From positions 638,858-702,857 of the forward strand of contig NMRA01000042.1 in the NCBI GenBank assembly GCA_002633005.1: DNA of 64,000 nucleotides, read 5' to 3'. The stretch is from Phoronis australis. Lineage: Eukaryota > Phoronida > Phoronidae. Under the pieces are notes generated by a model. That model saw only the letters and a program-made list of their open reading frames with translations, did no database searches and was not told the DNA's origin. A program made the translations under genes and the position numbers. Positions 48,780 through 60,369 of this stretch are shown in pieces; the first letter of the stretch is position 1; each line of letters starts with the position of its first letter.

Positions 48780-49300
48780 TTGGATCAGTGCTCTCTAACT
48801 GACAGTGTTGCACGAGACAAATCCTACGCTAAAATTTGGGCTTTTGGTACCCCAACACCTAAGCGAGCCTAAGACAGATCGTGACTAAGCCATCATAATT
48901 GATTCACAAATTAATGCTAGTTTCTTAGCCGTGATGCTGAAGAAAATCTCATTTTGCTAGTTTCTCCTATAATGCATCAATTTCAGATGGCTACTATTTA
49001 CTTTAATTTCAACTTTAAAGACAGTCACGTAACTTGGTTTTTTGCATTCCTAGTTCAATTTTTCACTTTGAAACTCGTATGCTAAACAGGTGTGTTGGTT
49101 TACAACGACAATTATCTCATCCAGCAAGTTCGGCCAAACTCATGAATAACAAGTACAATTTTTGACGGCGCCATCAAGCCTTTGGTGTGCCGAGAACTTC
49201 GCTGAATACTCTGGGGTAAACGGTGCACGCTTTTTCATCCACTTGCATGCAAACCTTGTTAGCATAAGATTTGCCTAATGTGCATCCCGGTAGCTAAGTA
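48780..49300 (+). repeat. Second copy of the 20980-21530 repeat
   Basis: It aligns in the same orientation with the copy at 21 kb and is interrupted at its right end by the 161-bp MITE. Confidence 0.72.
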
Positions 49301-49307
49301 CGCAACA

Positions 49308-49468
49308 TGGGCGGATCCAGGATTTTGAGTTAGGGGGGGGGGGCCAGGGCAGAGTATTAGCCAGGAATTTGCCTGTCAGACATTGGTACTCCCGAACTGC
49401 CCAATGGAAGCTCGGAGAATTTTAGGGGGGCCATGGCCCCCTTGGCCCCCCCTCTAAATCCGCCACTG
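49308..49468. mobile_element. 161-bp hAT-like MITE
   Basis: The left end TGGGCGGATCCAGGA and the right end TAAATCCGCCACTG are inverted, with adjacent G-runs and C-runs that can fold into a hairpin. CGCAACA stands just outside both ends (49301-49307 and 49469-49475), giving a 7-8 bp target duplication. It sits inside a dispersed repeat also found at 20980-21530. Confidence 0.72.
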
Positions 49469-49649
49469 CGCAACACCCAGGCACTTAAAGATGGCCTGAA
49501 ATGTGGACAGTCTAGAAGATTTAGCTCACACATTGGGGACCTGTTCACTGAATAATTAATCGGAAGCCTTCAGATTTCCAAGACTTGCAAACTTTCCAGC
49601 TTTTTCTCGGCTTCGGCAAATCGACTTGACTTGAACTTACGCCAGGGAC

Positions 49650-49970
49650 AAGGGTTCTTGAAAACAGTTCCATGATTTTCACTGAAAATTTCAATATTCA
49701 TTCACCAATCTCAAAAACTCTATAAGGATTTTCCTTTTAAATGCCTAGTTTTTGTGTACCGTAAGATAGATGAATACAGTTACTATTTTTACAAGAATTA
49801 GAATACCTTACTTTTTGCGAGTTAATTTGGGTATAGAAACAAAACTGAATGAGTAATCAAAAATTCCTAACAGTGTTTTTGAGGTAAATTATGAAGTTTT
49901 CATTTAAAAAGGGTGTCATTAAAATTGACCAAGGTTTTTTTGCTATGAACGTACCTCACCAAAAATCAAA
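49650..49970 (-). repeat. Inverted copy of the 32530-32830 repeat
   Basis: Matches the partner through GAATGAGTAATCAAAAATTC and TTTTTGAGGTAAATTATG-type blocks. No gene content is seen. Confidence 0.7.
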
Positions 49971-50149
49971 TTTGGCAAAGGTGTTAATATACTCTGGCTC
50001 ATCAATATAAATCATATTTATTTTTATAATCTCTGACCTTTTTTCTTTCAGAAAATACATACTTTTACTGGTGACAGCCAGTTTTTTGATATACGAGTTA
50101 GAATGGAGGTCACTAAATAAGGTTTGAGACAACCTTAATCAAGTCAAGT

Positions 50150-50620
50150 CCTCTTTTTATGTGCACTCTGCGATGTTCCCACACTTCATTCGCTAGAGTA
50201 CGTTACATTGACAGCGGCATGCGAGTGGCACATGGCTCATATATGTGACAGTATTCAGCCCAAGAAACATTGGGACTTCAGAATTTCTTGGCAGCTTAAA
50301 ACCACTCTGCCAAAAGTCATAGTCGTTGTTTGGCAAGTAATAAGATTGGGTGTCTTTTCCGATAAAAAATGAGATACACAATGACAACATTTCAAGTCAC
50401 AATGGTCTGCGGGGACCTTGTGCGCAAAGCATGGGGCTGACCTGAGTGCCGCAGTGTGATATTGTCGGGGATATTGTTTATGGATAAACATGAGATCTCA
50501 CATGAAAAATAAATATTTTTTCTACCATTAAGTTTGGTGAGTTCATTGTTTTAAGAATTAATAAAGTGCTACTGTTTTATGAATGCGAGAATTTTTATTG
50601 TAATTTCAACAGGTAATCAG
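50150..50620. repeat. Solitary segment of the copy 2/copy 3 transposon interior
   Basis: It aligns with 42650-43080 and 58240-58660 (GTTCCCACACTT, GGCACATGGCTCAT, AAAAATAAATATTTTTTCTACC blocks). The element ends are not present, so it is a fragment or a nested repeat of its own. Confidence 0.6.
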
Positions 50621-53600
50621 CTGCACAGGCTATGGTAAGTGTGGAAAGGTGCTGTGTAACAATGATGTCAGAACACTAGTCAACACTGATTGGTCACAAA
50701 GATAAAGTAGGTTTCCAACAGGGTAACATAAAATGAAAGGTATAACATGAGTTGTAATTAATTAGCGACAGCGGAGAATAGCCTATGAAACAAAGATATG
50801 TTGCACAAAAGTACACGTATTTAACACGTCTAAAAGGCATTTGGCCCATTACCTTACTTTAAGTCAATAATTGTCCTGTAATCACAAGCATACATAAAGG
50901 CCTAATTTCTCAAAGGTAAGAAAATTGAACATATTTCGCAACATGCAAAAAATGTAGAAACAAAAGAAAACAAAATTTACACATCAAATAAAGACCTATA
51001 ACGAGGTTGACAACTTGCAACTAGACCTAGTGTCCATCCCACTGTCGACCAACTATAATTCATTCCGAAGGCGAATGGCCTGAAATGCGGTTAATCTAAA
51101 AGATTTAGCTCACACAATGGGGACCTGTTCACAATTACAGAGGTTTTCACAGGCTTAAAGACCCTACATAACGGCCAAATGACTTTTGAACATGTTAAAT
51201 ATCTGTATCATTGATCGAAACAAACATATCATCCCTCCCTTTACTCCTGGCATTAGCTAATTACGCCAATTACTATCGTACGACCCCATCATGAACCCCA
51301 TTTAGCGCCGAAAAAAAACTTTAGGTGGCGCTCGTTCTAATCGACGCAAATGACGTCATCGTTGATACCCAATACCTATCGAACAGTCCGTTGCCTCAGG
51401 AAGCTTACCTTACGGTGTCTGGTGCATATTTCAAGTCACATATTTTCAAAATTACAACTGTTAGAGACAACCAAGCTCAAATACTATACGACACTTATCT
51501 CGACACTTCCACGTGCATATAATATCCTACAACTCACTGTCCCTTGATAGTTTAGCGTCGCCAAAGACAGTAGCGCGTTCTCGGTGGGGACCACTTACTC
51601 AGTTTAACATCAAATACTTATTCACAAAGACGTCCGGGTTTAATGAACAGATTTAACAAACAGGGTCCCTGCGTGCATTGGGGGACAGGTTTGCAATGAA
51701 TGGAGATTTGTCGGACCCACGGCGACATCCTGGCGGAATGCGTGTACCGGAGAATTAAATTTGTTTGTAGTCGCTCCGTGATAATTACGGGATTATGTCG
51801 GGGAGTGAGTCGGCGTTACACATCTTAACGAAGCAAAAAGCTCACTTGCAGCCCGATGAAAAAGAATGACCCGAGACTTTTCGCACTTGGGTTAGAAAAG
51901 TAAAGGCCTAATACCTTGCAATGGACGGACGTTCAATGAAAAGTACTGCGAAATGGAAGATTAAGAAAATGTAGGAACAACGTTTGGATGGATTAGCGCC
52001 GTGTATGTTCAAGCCAGAGGAATACGAGTAAGGGGAAACNNNNNNNNNNNNNNNNNNNNNNNNNNNNNNNNNNNNNNNNNNNNNNNNNNNNNNNNNNNNN
52101 NNNNNNNNNNNNNNNNNNNNNNNNNNNNNNNNNNNNNNNNNNNNNNNNNNNNNNNNNNNNNNNNNNNNNNNNNNNNNNNNNNNNNNNNNNNNNNNNNNNN
52201 NNNNNNNNNNNNNNNNNNNNNNNNNNNNNNNNNNNNNNNNNNNNNNNNNNNNNNNNNNNNNNNNNNNNNNNNNNNNNNNNNNNNNNNNNNNNNNNNNNNN
52301 NNNNNNNNNNNNNNNNNNNNNNNNNNNNNNNNNNNNNNNNNNNNNNNNNNNNNNNNNNNNNNNNNNNNNNNNNNNNNNNNNNNNNNNNNNNNNNNNNNNN
52401 NNNNNNNNNNNNNNNNNNNNNNNNNNNNNNNNNNNNNNNNNNNNNNNNNAAACGTAGCTGTTGTAGGACCTTTTACGTGGGTGCAAATACTTCGAAAATT
52501 GGTTCGTCGTGGGTCGTGAGTGAATCGATGGCAGACCCTATCCGAGATCTACGCCGCTGTTCGGTTCGAAGGGTGCTTTGCCTGACACCATTGTTTTGCT
52601 TAGTAATATTGCATTATCAGTCGACATTGATGCCTAACGTCGGCGATGTTTCTAATTGGTGACGTTCCTTGAGCAAAACTACTTTGTTTTTTACTGTCCC
52701 AGCAGCCGATCAGGTGCTCACAACAGGTTGTGGTTAGCGCGGTAATGTGTTGCTCGTTCTCAACGATGATGTCAATAGGCCAGTCTACTGTGATTCGTCG
52801 AGAGAATAAAAGGGGTTTCTGATGGGGGCACATAATATGGGGGGCACAAAATGCGCAGTAATTAGTTAGTGGTTGTGTGGAATAAAACGAAACAAAGATA
52901 TGTTGCACAAAAGTACATGTATTTAACATATCTAAAAGGCAGTTGGCTCATTTTATAGGGACTTTAACGGTTGCATAATTTAGGGAGGAACAGGGTCAAG
53001 GATGCTGAAGGAATACAGTTTTGAAATCATAAAAATGGTGATGCAAACACATAAAAAGTTAGCATTTGATTGACTGCTACATCAAAAATATATCAAAAAT
53101 TGTCTGAAAATTGCTTTGCTTTATTTTATTACAAAATGTACACCAATGAACGTCAAAATACATATGTAGAGCTTACGAAAGTAAATATAGTATGTGGTCT
53201 GTGAAAATATCATTTTTTTTGTACATTTTTGGGGAAGGGGTCAGAAAACCCTAATAATGGCTATACTTTGCACATTAAATTGAATACAATAATGATAATG
53301 AAAGGTCCCCGACTGAATTCGCTGACTATACTCAGATCACAGAATAATAGACACTCGTCTTGAATTTGCATAAATGTAGGACAGAAAATGTACGGAATAC
53401 AGACAAAAACAGAAAACGGTTATGACAAACATCATCTTGGACATGCGCTCATAGGCAAAATTTCAACAAGTAAGCACCAAGTCACATATGCTTAAGACCA
53501 ATCAGCTTACAGACCAATCTGCTTTGCAGGGGACAATGGGCCCATTACTTTGAGAGTTCGATAGCCCATTGGAACAACAAAATGCAACTGATCCGATCAA

Positions 53601-53673
53601 CCACCATTTTCAAGAGTTAGCAATTGTATCAAAATACATCCATGGGACAATTCCAGACAGTGCTACACTAACA
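50621..53673. other. Intergenic around the assembly gap
   Basis: No supported gene. Open frames that cross the N block are artefacts. The part near 53.1 kb carries polyadenylation signals for receptor D. Confidence 0.5.
52040..52449. other. Assembly gap (410 N)
   Basis: Unknown bases. A direct repeat of about 65 bp (ATATGTTGCACAAAAGTACA at about 50797 and 52896) stands on both sides of the region. Confidence 0.99.
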
Positions 53674-56175
53674 CTAGTTACAATGTGTACTCCTTATTGT
53701 GTCTGGAAGTTTCTGCCAGAAAAGATTTTGTCCAACTTCGTCACCTGTCCACTCAATGTAGGTTCTCTTACGTACCAAATGTCTCAGAATTGGAGTCATA
53801 AACTTAGGAGGAACATCTTCCATCATTATAATAATGATATGCTGCTGAGCCTTAATATCATTTTCAAGACAGTTGGCATGAGCCAGACTCAGCTCAAAAT
53901 TACACCAACTGTTCATAGCAAAATTTGTAGTCAGAACAATCAAAACCTTCTGACTGTTTTGAACAGCTTCGTCAATGTTTTCAACCTTAGGTCTTCCAAT
54001 ATCAAAATCTCTATCCTGAAGACAGACCCTAAACCCAAATTCATCTTCCAGTTTTGGACGAAGCGTTTCCAAAACCCAATCCATATCATCTTCACAATAT
54101 GTAACAAAACAGTCATACTGGTAAACAAGGCGCTCATCTTCTCTTGCCAAATTCTTAGCAAAGCGTGATCTGAACAAAAACAGCCAATAGCGTATGTACC
54201 ATCGATAATGATACCCCACTATGACAACTATGGTGACAAGAGCAGCAAATGAACCAATAGTAGTTCCAACAATAAATTGAGTTTCATAACAGTCAATAAA
54301 TATTGGCTTGTAATTCAGTATTTTTGTTCCTTTTAATTTCCTAGGGGTATGACATTGATATTGCATAATTTTAGGGACACTTATATTGACTATAATTTTC
54401 TTCTCAACATTATGAAGCCAGCTAGCATACCACTGAAGATCGCAAGTGCATGCATATGGGTTATTGGTTCCATTAAACAATAGTAGACCTCTTCCAATAA
54501 TGGGTTCTAGTGAAGACTGGTTGAAGTTCTGAATGAGATTGTAAGAAAGGTCAAGTGTCTTAAGATTCTGCAGAGTTGAGAATGCCAGAGCATTTATTGA
54601 GTGCAACCTGTTGCCAGAGAGTAGCAAGAACTCTAAGTTTTTTAAATCTTCAAAAAAGTTGGTTGGTAAACTCTTTAATATGGACTCTCGTAAATCTAAA
54701 TACTTCAAATGAACTAACCCTTTGAACATGCAAGATTTCCTTGGATAGACATGAAGGTGAAGGTCAACTCCTGGCATTACCAGAGAAACAAGTGACATGC
54801 CACGAAAATAACACCTCAACCGGAATAATATACGATTATTTCCTAAATTTAAAGTTTTCAGATTGTCTAGGTGCCCAAAACTATCAGGAAAAACTTGCTT
54901 TATCTTATTTCTCATGAAATTAAGGTACTTCACAGAAGTTAGGTGTAAAAAACAATCACTCATAATACCAGATTCAATGTCATTGTTTACGAAGGAAACC
55001 ATTTCTGTTTTATGAAGACCCTTAAACGAAGATTGTCTTACATGTTTAATAGAATTGTCATCTAAGCGGAGGATTCGTAAATTTGGCACAAGACTAACGC
55101 TTCGGTTGTAATTTGAGTAGAATGCAGGAAAAGAATATAACCTACACTTGCACATTTCAAGAACTTCAAGGAACGTTAATCCCAGCAGCGCATCATAGGC
55201 AACACGAGTTAATGGATTCCCAGTCAAATTCAGTTGTTTTAAATGATTTGTGTAGTTGAAACCATAACTTTCCAATTCCACTATGTTGTTATCAGTCAAA
55301 TCAACATGTCTCAGGTGTGAAAAACCAACAAAAGCATGAGAGATATTTTCAATTTCCATAGATTTTAAAATAAGAGTAGACAAACGTGATTGGCGGAGGG
55401 ACAATATGGCGTGCCTGAAGTCCTTACGGAGCTCATTACCACTAAGTATCACACAATCAAGTCTAGTCAAAGGAGAGAACGCCAAGGAACTTATGACTTT
55501 GATCTTAGAATATGACAGATCTAGTGTTCTCACAGGTGAGTTTCTCAAACCATCAAAAAATGAGTCACTTATAACTCCAATGTTGTTCTGACTCAAATCT
55601 AAATTCCGAAGTTCAGTGAAATTTAAAAATGAAGTCGAAAAGTATGAATCCTTGGTAATTCTGTTCGTTGATAGGTTTAGAGTCTGCAGAGTTACCAATG
55701 GACTGAGCTGTGTAGAAGGTATCCTATCAAGCGATGCCCGGCTCAAGTTTAAAACTTTCACCGATTGCAATCCTTCAAACACCTTGCCACTTTTCAAGAG
55801 CAAGTAGTCGAGATTGTTTGATGACAAGTCAAGAGTTTGCAAGTTAACAAGTCCATTGAAGGCTCCATCATCAATTGCTTGGTTGACACGACAGTAGGCC
55901 AGTGAAAGGTAACGCAACATATGGAGATTTTTGAAGGAGTTCTTCTTGATCTTTTTGATAACATTGTATCTAAGTGTAAGGTATAGAGTGTCTGAAGGAA
56001 TGTCTTTTGGTACATCTAGAAGTTTATCACGGCTATGTTTTTTTGCATCGCAGTTCACAGTCTGGTTTTGAGAGCAGCGGCACTTCTCAGGACAATATTT
56101 CGACTCCACAATACAGACAATCACCAGCCCAATCACCAAAAATGAGAACACCACTTCTGCAAACGTCTTGGTCAT
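53674..56175 (-). CDS. Toll-like receptor D, BB-loop Pro replaced by Ile
   Basis: An 833-residue TLR: strongly hydrophobic signal peptide (FSFLVIGLVIVCIVES), LRRNT (CPEKCRCSQNQTVNC), LRR array, one LRRCT (NPYACTCDLQWY), TM helix and TIR (about 685-833). Box 2 reads RDFDIGRPKV, so Ile stands at residue 726 (53998-54000) where Pro is usual. D differs from B and C in a short stretch around box 2, although the rest of the TIR is nearly identical to them. Box 3 FW is kept. Tandem minus-strand AATAAA signals at 53120-53130 lie about 550 nt downstream. The first in-frame Met sits directly before the signal segment, so this start is favoured. Confidence 0.97.
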   Translation of the reverse strand: MTKTFAEVVFSFLVIGLVIVCIVESKYCPEKCRCSQNQTVNCDAKKHSRDKLLDVPKDIPSDTLYLTLRYNVIKKIKKNSFKNLHMLRYLSLAYCRVNQAIDDGAFNGLVNLQTLDLSSNNLDYLLLKSGKVFEGLQSVKVLNLSRASLDRIPSTQLSPLVTLQTLNLSTNRITKDSYFSTSFLNFTELRNLDLSQNNIGVISDSFFDGLRNSPVRTLDLSYSKIKVISSLAFSPLTRLDCVILSGNELRKDFRHAILSLRQSRLSTLILKSMEIENISHAFVGFSHLRHVDLTDNNIVELESYGFNYTNHLKQLNLTGNPLTRVAYDALLGLTFLEVLEMCKCRLYSFPAFYSNYNRSVSLVPNLRILRLDDNSIKHVRQSSFKGLHKTEMVSFVNNDIESGIMSDCFLHLTSVKYLNFMRNKIKQVFPDSFGHLDNLKTLNLGNNRILFRLRCYFRGMSLVSLVMPGVDLHLHVYPRKSCMFKGLVHLKYLDLRESILKSLPTNFFEDLKNLEFLLLSGNRLHSINALAFSTLQNLKTLDLSYNLIQNFNQSSLEPIIGRGLLLFNGTNNPYACTCDLQWYASWLHNVEKKIIVNISVPKIMQYQCHTPRKLKGTKILNYKPIFIDCYETQFIVGTTIGSFAALVTIVVIVGYHYRWYIRYWLFLFRSRFAKNLAREDERLVYQYDCFVTYCEDDMDWVLETLRPKLEDEFGFRVCLQDRDFDIGRPKVENIDEAVQNSQKVLIVLTTNFAMNSWCNFELSLAHANCLENDIKAQQHIIIIMMEDVPPKFMTPILRHLVRKRTYIEWTGDEVGQNLFWQKLPDTIRSTHCN

Positions 56176-56879
56176 TCTGGCTCAATGAAACTGTTGGATC
56201 AACACCAGAGATTAACAAGAATCCAACATCAATGACTCTTGACCAACAACCAGAGGAACCAGCAGCATCAAAGCTATACTGTGAACAACAGCTACACACC
56301 TTCCCAGATCACCATCAATGCACTATTGTTGAACAGTGATGTGAAACATAGTCTCATCAAGTGAACAGTCTTGACAAGTCACATGCATCTCAGTCCAGAA
56401 AGGTATAACTTGAACCAGGAAGTATTGCGATTAAAACAATAACCCTGATGACAAAAGGCTAAGACATTAACTGCAAGTGGGTATTCACATTCACTGACTC
56501 AGCTAAGTATCAATCTTAATGGCAGCAATGCCTGGTTATTAGTTTTTCAACGATTTATCACTAGATTTAACATTACGCCTTTTAACAAAAGCTGAAACCA
56601 AAACCATTAAGATTACGCATAAAACACCTGTCTTGTTATCAGCATTCACCTGAACAGTTTCTAACAACACTATTTTTCAGTTTCCGTTCTCAGCCCAGTA
56701 ACGAAACATACAAAAGGTGATGATAATGAGTAATATGCATGTATTTGGAACACTCCCATTGGGACACATTAATTTTTTATAGGTCCTTTGAATTGACCCA
56801 AATAATGCATGTTGTTTGGGTCACATGAAACCCTATTCACATTTTGCTATAACTATGCCTGACATGGCAAGTATACGGT

Positions 56880-59800
56880 GCTTTCTCTATTAGAGTACGA
56901 ACTATTTTTTTCTTCAGAGCTTTGTGTACGAATTAATTGAGACAAAATTGTCCGTAGGAACTATTAGAGAAGAAAGTCGAGTGTTCAAATTATTAGAGAT
57001 AAAGACAGATGAACGAGTGCAACGGCGTCCTCCGAGATGGTGGTTTGGCCATGTGAATTATAACAAAGTAACAAATTATTTTCCCGGGTGATGGATTTAC
57101 TTCAAAATATAATACTTGAACTCTTTGTCACTTTTATTTTCTTCCCATGTTCACAAACTTCAGGAACCACGCCGCCTTCGGGACCTCTGCTTTCTTCGAT
57201 GTCGTCTGCCGCACTCATTTTCCGACTGCAGTGCATTAGATAAAACATGTATTCGAAAAAATCAGGCCACAGAAATGTGACAGTGTCTTTGCCAACACTC
57301 CCAATTCAATTTAGAAGGGAAGCTCTCAGATTTTTCATGGAAAGGTGTCAAATTCTCCCTATTTTGATGAAATTCCCCCGACTTAGTTTTCTGGAAATGT
57401 ATTTTGCCGGGTTACCAAGAATACCGTGGCGACAGAAAGGACAGTGTGCCTCGCAGGGTTAATTTGCTGCCTACGTTACTGGGTATTTGTGTATGATCTT
57501 GAAATAATAAAAAATTGCCAGCCAAGTTTTGTTTTTCACCTATAGTCAATCAAGTTGGCGTTAGCAGATTTTACCAATGTCACTGGCACTTCTTGTTGTG
57601 TGCCCTGGTGCTCAATTGAAATTTCTCAAAACTAAGCTTAGTAGAGCAGTAGGCGCTTAATTATCATATTTCCTAAAAAATCAAAGGTGTTATAGACGAA
57701 TACTGTACGTGAATGTTTGCCGTAATAAGAAACTAAATGACCACAATAGCCAAGAAATGCTATTACGATACAATTTCTTGGGGCAAACTGGTCCGCCTAG
57801 GCCTGTCTGTAGTTTCACCTACCTGTATAGCCACCGGAATAATTTTGTTTCTACACTGGCCAGCTTCAGCCAGAAATTCTTCCCATAGCATCAAGCCTGA
57901 AAATGCACGTGGTCGACTGGCGGTTCTGGGGAATGTTGGGCCCAAGGAAAATCGCAAAGCAACGGGTCTTTTGTAACCCCAGAGGGGCTAAATTCATTGT
58001 CAAGTAAATTAACACCTAGGTCGCTAAAACTTATCTGGTACAGGAGTCGAGCAGGCGTGCATTCAGTAATGCTAGGACCTACGCTACGAATAGCGAAAGT
58101 CACGTGTTCTCATTTAAAATACAAGGCAACATCTCAAGTCAAGAATCTCGTGAAGTCTTGCTTTTTAGAGAGGTCCTGGTTTTACTGAATGGGAGGCAGG
58201 TATACTCTCTCAGTTAGCACTGTCGCTATTCTCGTTTGATGTGCAACTTTGAAGTGGTGCACTTTTATGTTCCCACATTTTAATCGCTGGAGTGCATGTT
58301 ACGTTGATAGCAACACATATGAATGACAGGTGACTCATACATATGGCCGAATGCTCAGCCGCAGAAAGTATAGTAGGGCTGGAGAATTTGTTTGTTGTCT
58401 TGCCATAAAAAAGAGACGCATTTCCAAGTCGTGGTCTGTCGGGACATTGCGCGCAAACAGCGGGATCGACCAGTGCAGCCATGAGATGATATTGTTGAGT
58501 ATAATATAATAGGCTAATCAAGACAGCTTGCATGAAAAATAAATGTTTTTTTCATCACAAATTCGGTAAGTTAGTCACCAGTGAATAGAACAACGCTGTG
58601 GCATTTTTAATTTATCACACATCTGTGCCGTGGTTCGAATTTTCTGCCGGCTCATCCAAAAGTTTGCAAAAGTAGCTGAAAACACCAGCCAATGAAATGC
58701 GTCAAAGATCGGTTCTGAAATATCCAAAGACGTTAACCCGTGTTCACGCAGCATGATTACAACTCAATGAAGAGGGCCGAGTGTTTAACTTGATTTGGAA
58801 AAAACCAAGTAATGGCCAAATTTGCACAAGTGACAGGTATCTACTTGCCGCCATAAGCTAGCCTAGGCTCGCGTTCTTGGGAATTTCCATGTCGCATGTT
58901 GCGACTTGATACGAAATGACCAGTCTCGGCTCGCCTTTCCAAATTTCAGGTCGCGAATGTCTAGCGCCGAGTTGATTACAACCGACACCGAACTAGCGCC
59001 TATTTGCTGAGTAAGCATTGCTGGTTAGGGCTCAAGTCACTGACTTACCGCGGCTACCGATTACCTGAATAATTGGCGATTTGTTTACAAGTTATTTTTA
59101 CCAACAAAGATAAGTGTAGGAACTATTTTCGCTTGACCACCAACTGTACGAAATATTTTTTCCCTAGGACCCCCTCTGTGTGGGTTCTTTAGACTCATCC
59201 CGAGTCAAAAGTCATAAAATATTAAGCAAATACTTGCTGTTGAGTAATGCTCTTGCAGTAACTGTTGATTGACGACTGACTCATGTCTTCTTACCTCCGA
59301 TTCTCATCTTCATTACATAGCGTGTTTCATGCAATGGCAAATGAAGTTATCCGTGCCGGGCATTCGAGATAAGACAGCCGCACTAAACCTTATGTAAACA
59401 ATTCATTGAGTTGCGGAGTCTAGAACATAAGCTTTCCCGACCATAAAAAACACCTGAATTAGTTTTTCAAACATTTGTTTTGTCAAACAACTCATTAATT
59501 GCTCTCTGAACTCAGAACTTTATTGCTAATACGCACATAGTTCTACTCATGTCCCGGGGCCACTGTGGCTTTAAATTTAATCCTTATGATGTAACCTCTG
59601 CAAAACGTGAAGATTGCACGCGCGCACTTCGCCATGTGAGAATAGTTGCAATCCAACTGGAGCACTGAATAGTCATTTGACGACTGTGCACTGCAGTCAA
59701 CGCAATCAGCTCTAAAAAGACTACGGGACGGCACGGTACTGTTACTCCACACTTTTGTAACTTTATTCATGTAGTACTAATCTGAGGGTAACAGAACCTT

Positions 59801-60125
59801 GTCGAGAAAATCCGCTGTTATGACAATTTTACCGCCATTTGGCGACACATTGGAAAATCTTATCGTTATTTCCACATATTTTGCTGTCGCCAAAGATGCC
59901 GACCTAAAAAACGACTTTTCGAGCTCTATGCTAGTGTAGTAAAGCAAATAACGGATTTCCGATCACCTGAATAGAATTGGCGCTTATTGATTTGTGTTCT
60001 TTTATAAGAATGAAAATTTCCATTTTACCGATCCAAAAAGATTGTACGAATTATTTTTTCCGATACAAATATGTGTACGAACTATTTTTCCCTCGGCCGC
60101 CTACTGTACAAACTGTTGAAGACAA
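56880..60125. mobile_element. DNA transposon family copy 3, longer, with different terminal repeats
   Basis: The interior aligns with copy 2 (57100-57300 with 41750-41940; 58250-58560 with 42650-42970) and with copy 1 (59200-59480 with 27970-28210; 59690-59850 with 28380-28520). The GCGCCCA subterminal repeats are absent. Both ends instead carry direct iterations of GTACGAACTATTTTT (near 56897 and 59142-60090). Ends are approximate because no clear terminal inverted repeat was found. Confidence 0.6.
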
Positions 60126-60170
60126 ACGGCATGTTTCAAGGGTGCTGTACAACCATAGCATACAATGTTT

Positions 60171-60176
60171 TTTATT
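60171..60176 (-). terminator. Polyadenylation signal of receptor E
   Basis: AATAAA on the minus strand about 195 nt past the stop codon, close to the edge of transposon copy 3. Confidence 0.35.
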
Positions 60177-60369
60177 TTACAAAATCTATGTTTTACAAAA
60201 CATATGACACAGAATGATTCCAAAATCAGACATTAAAACACTGCTTGAAGAGAGAACTTGAAAATAGTAAACCCAGGAATTAACATAAACATAGAGCAAA
60301 ATAGTAAGCTACAATGTAAGCACGAATATAACGTATATCAGTGTGAACTTTTTTTACAACAAAGTTACA

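Noticed and set aside
51908-52519. Two frames of 172 and 192 residues
   Set aside because: They cross the run of N bases and have no stops only because the bases are unknown.
53569-54168. 199-residue plus-strand frame, with shorter relatives at 36613-36828 and 45612-45881
   Set aside because: It is the antisense of the TIR domain of D. Its similarity to the antisense of B and C is a consequence of TIR conservation.
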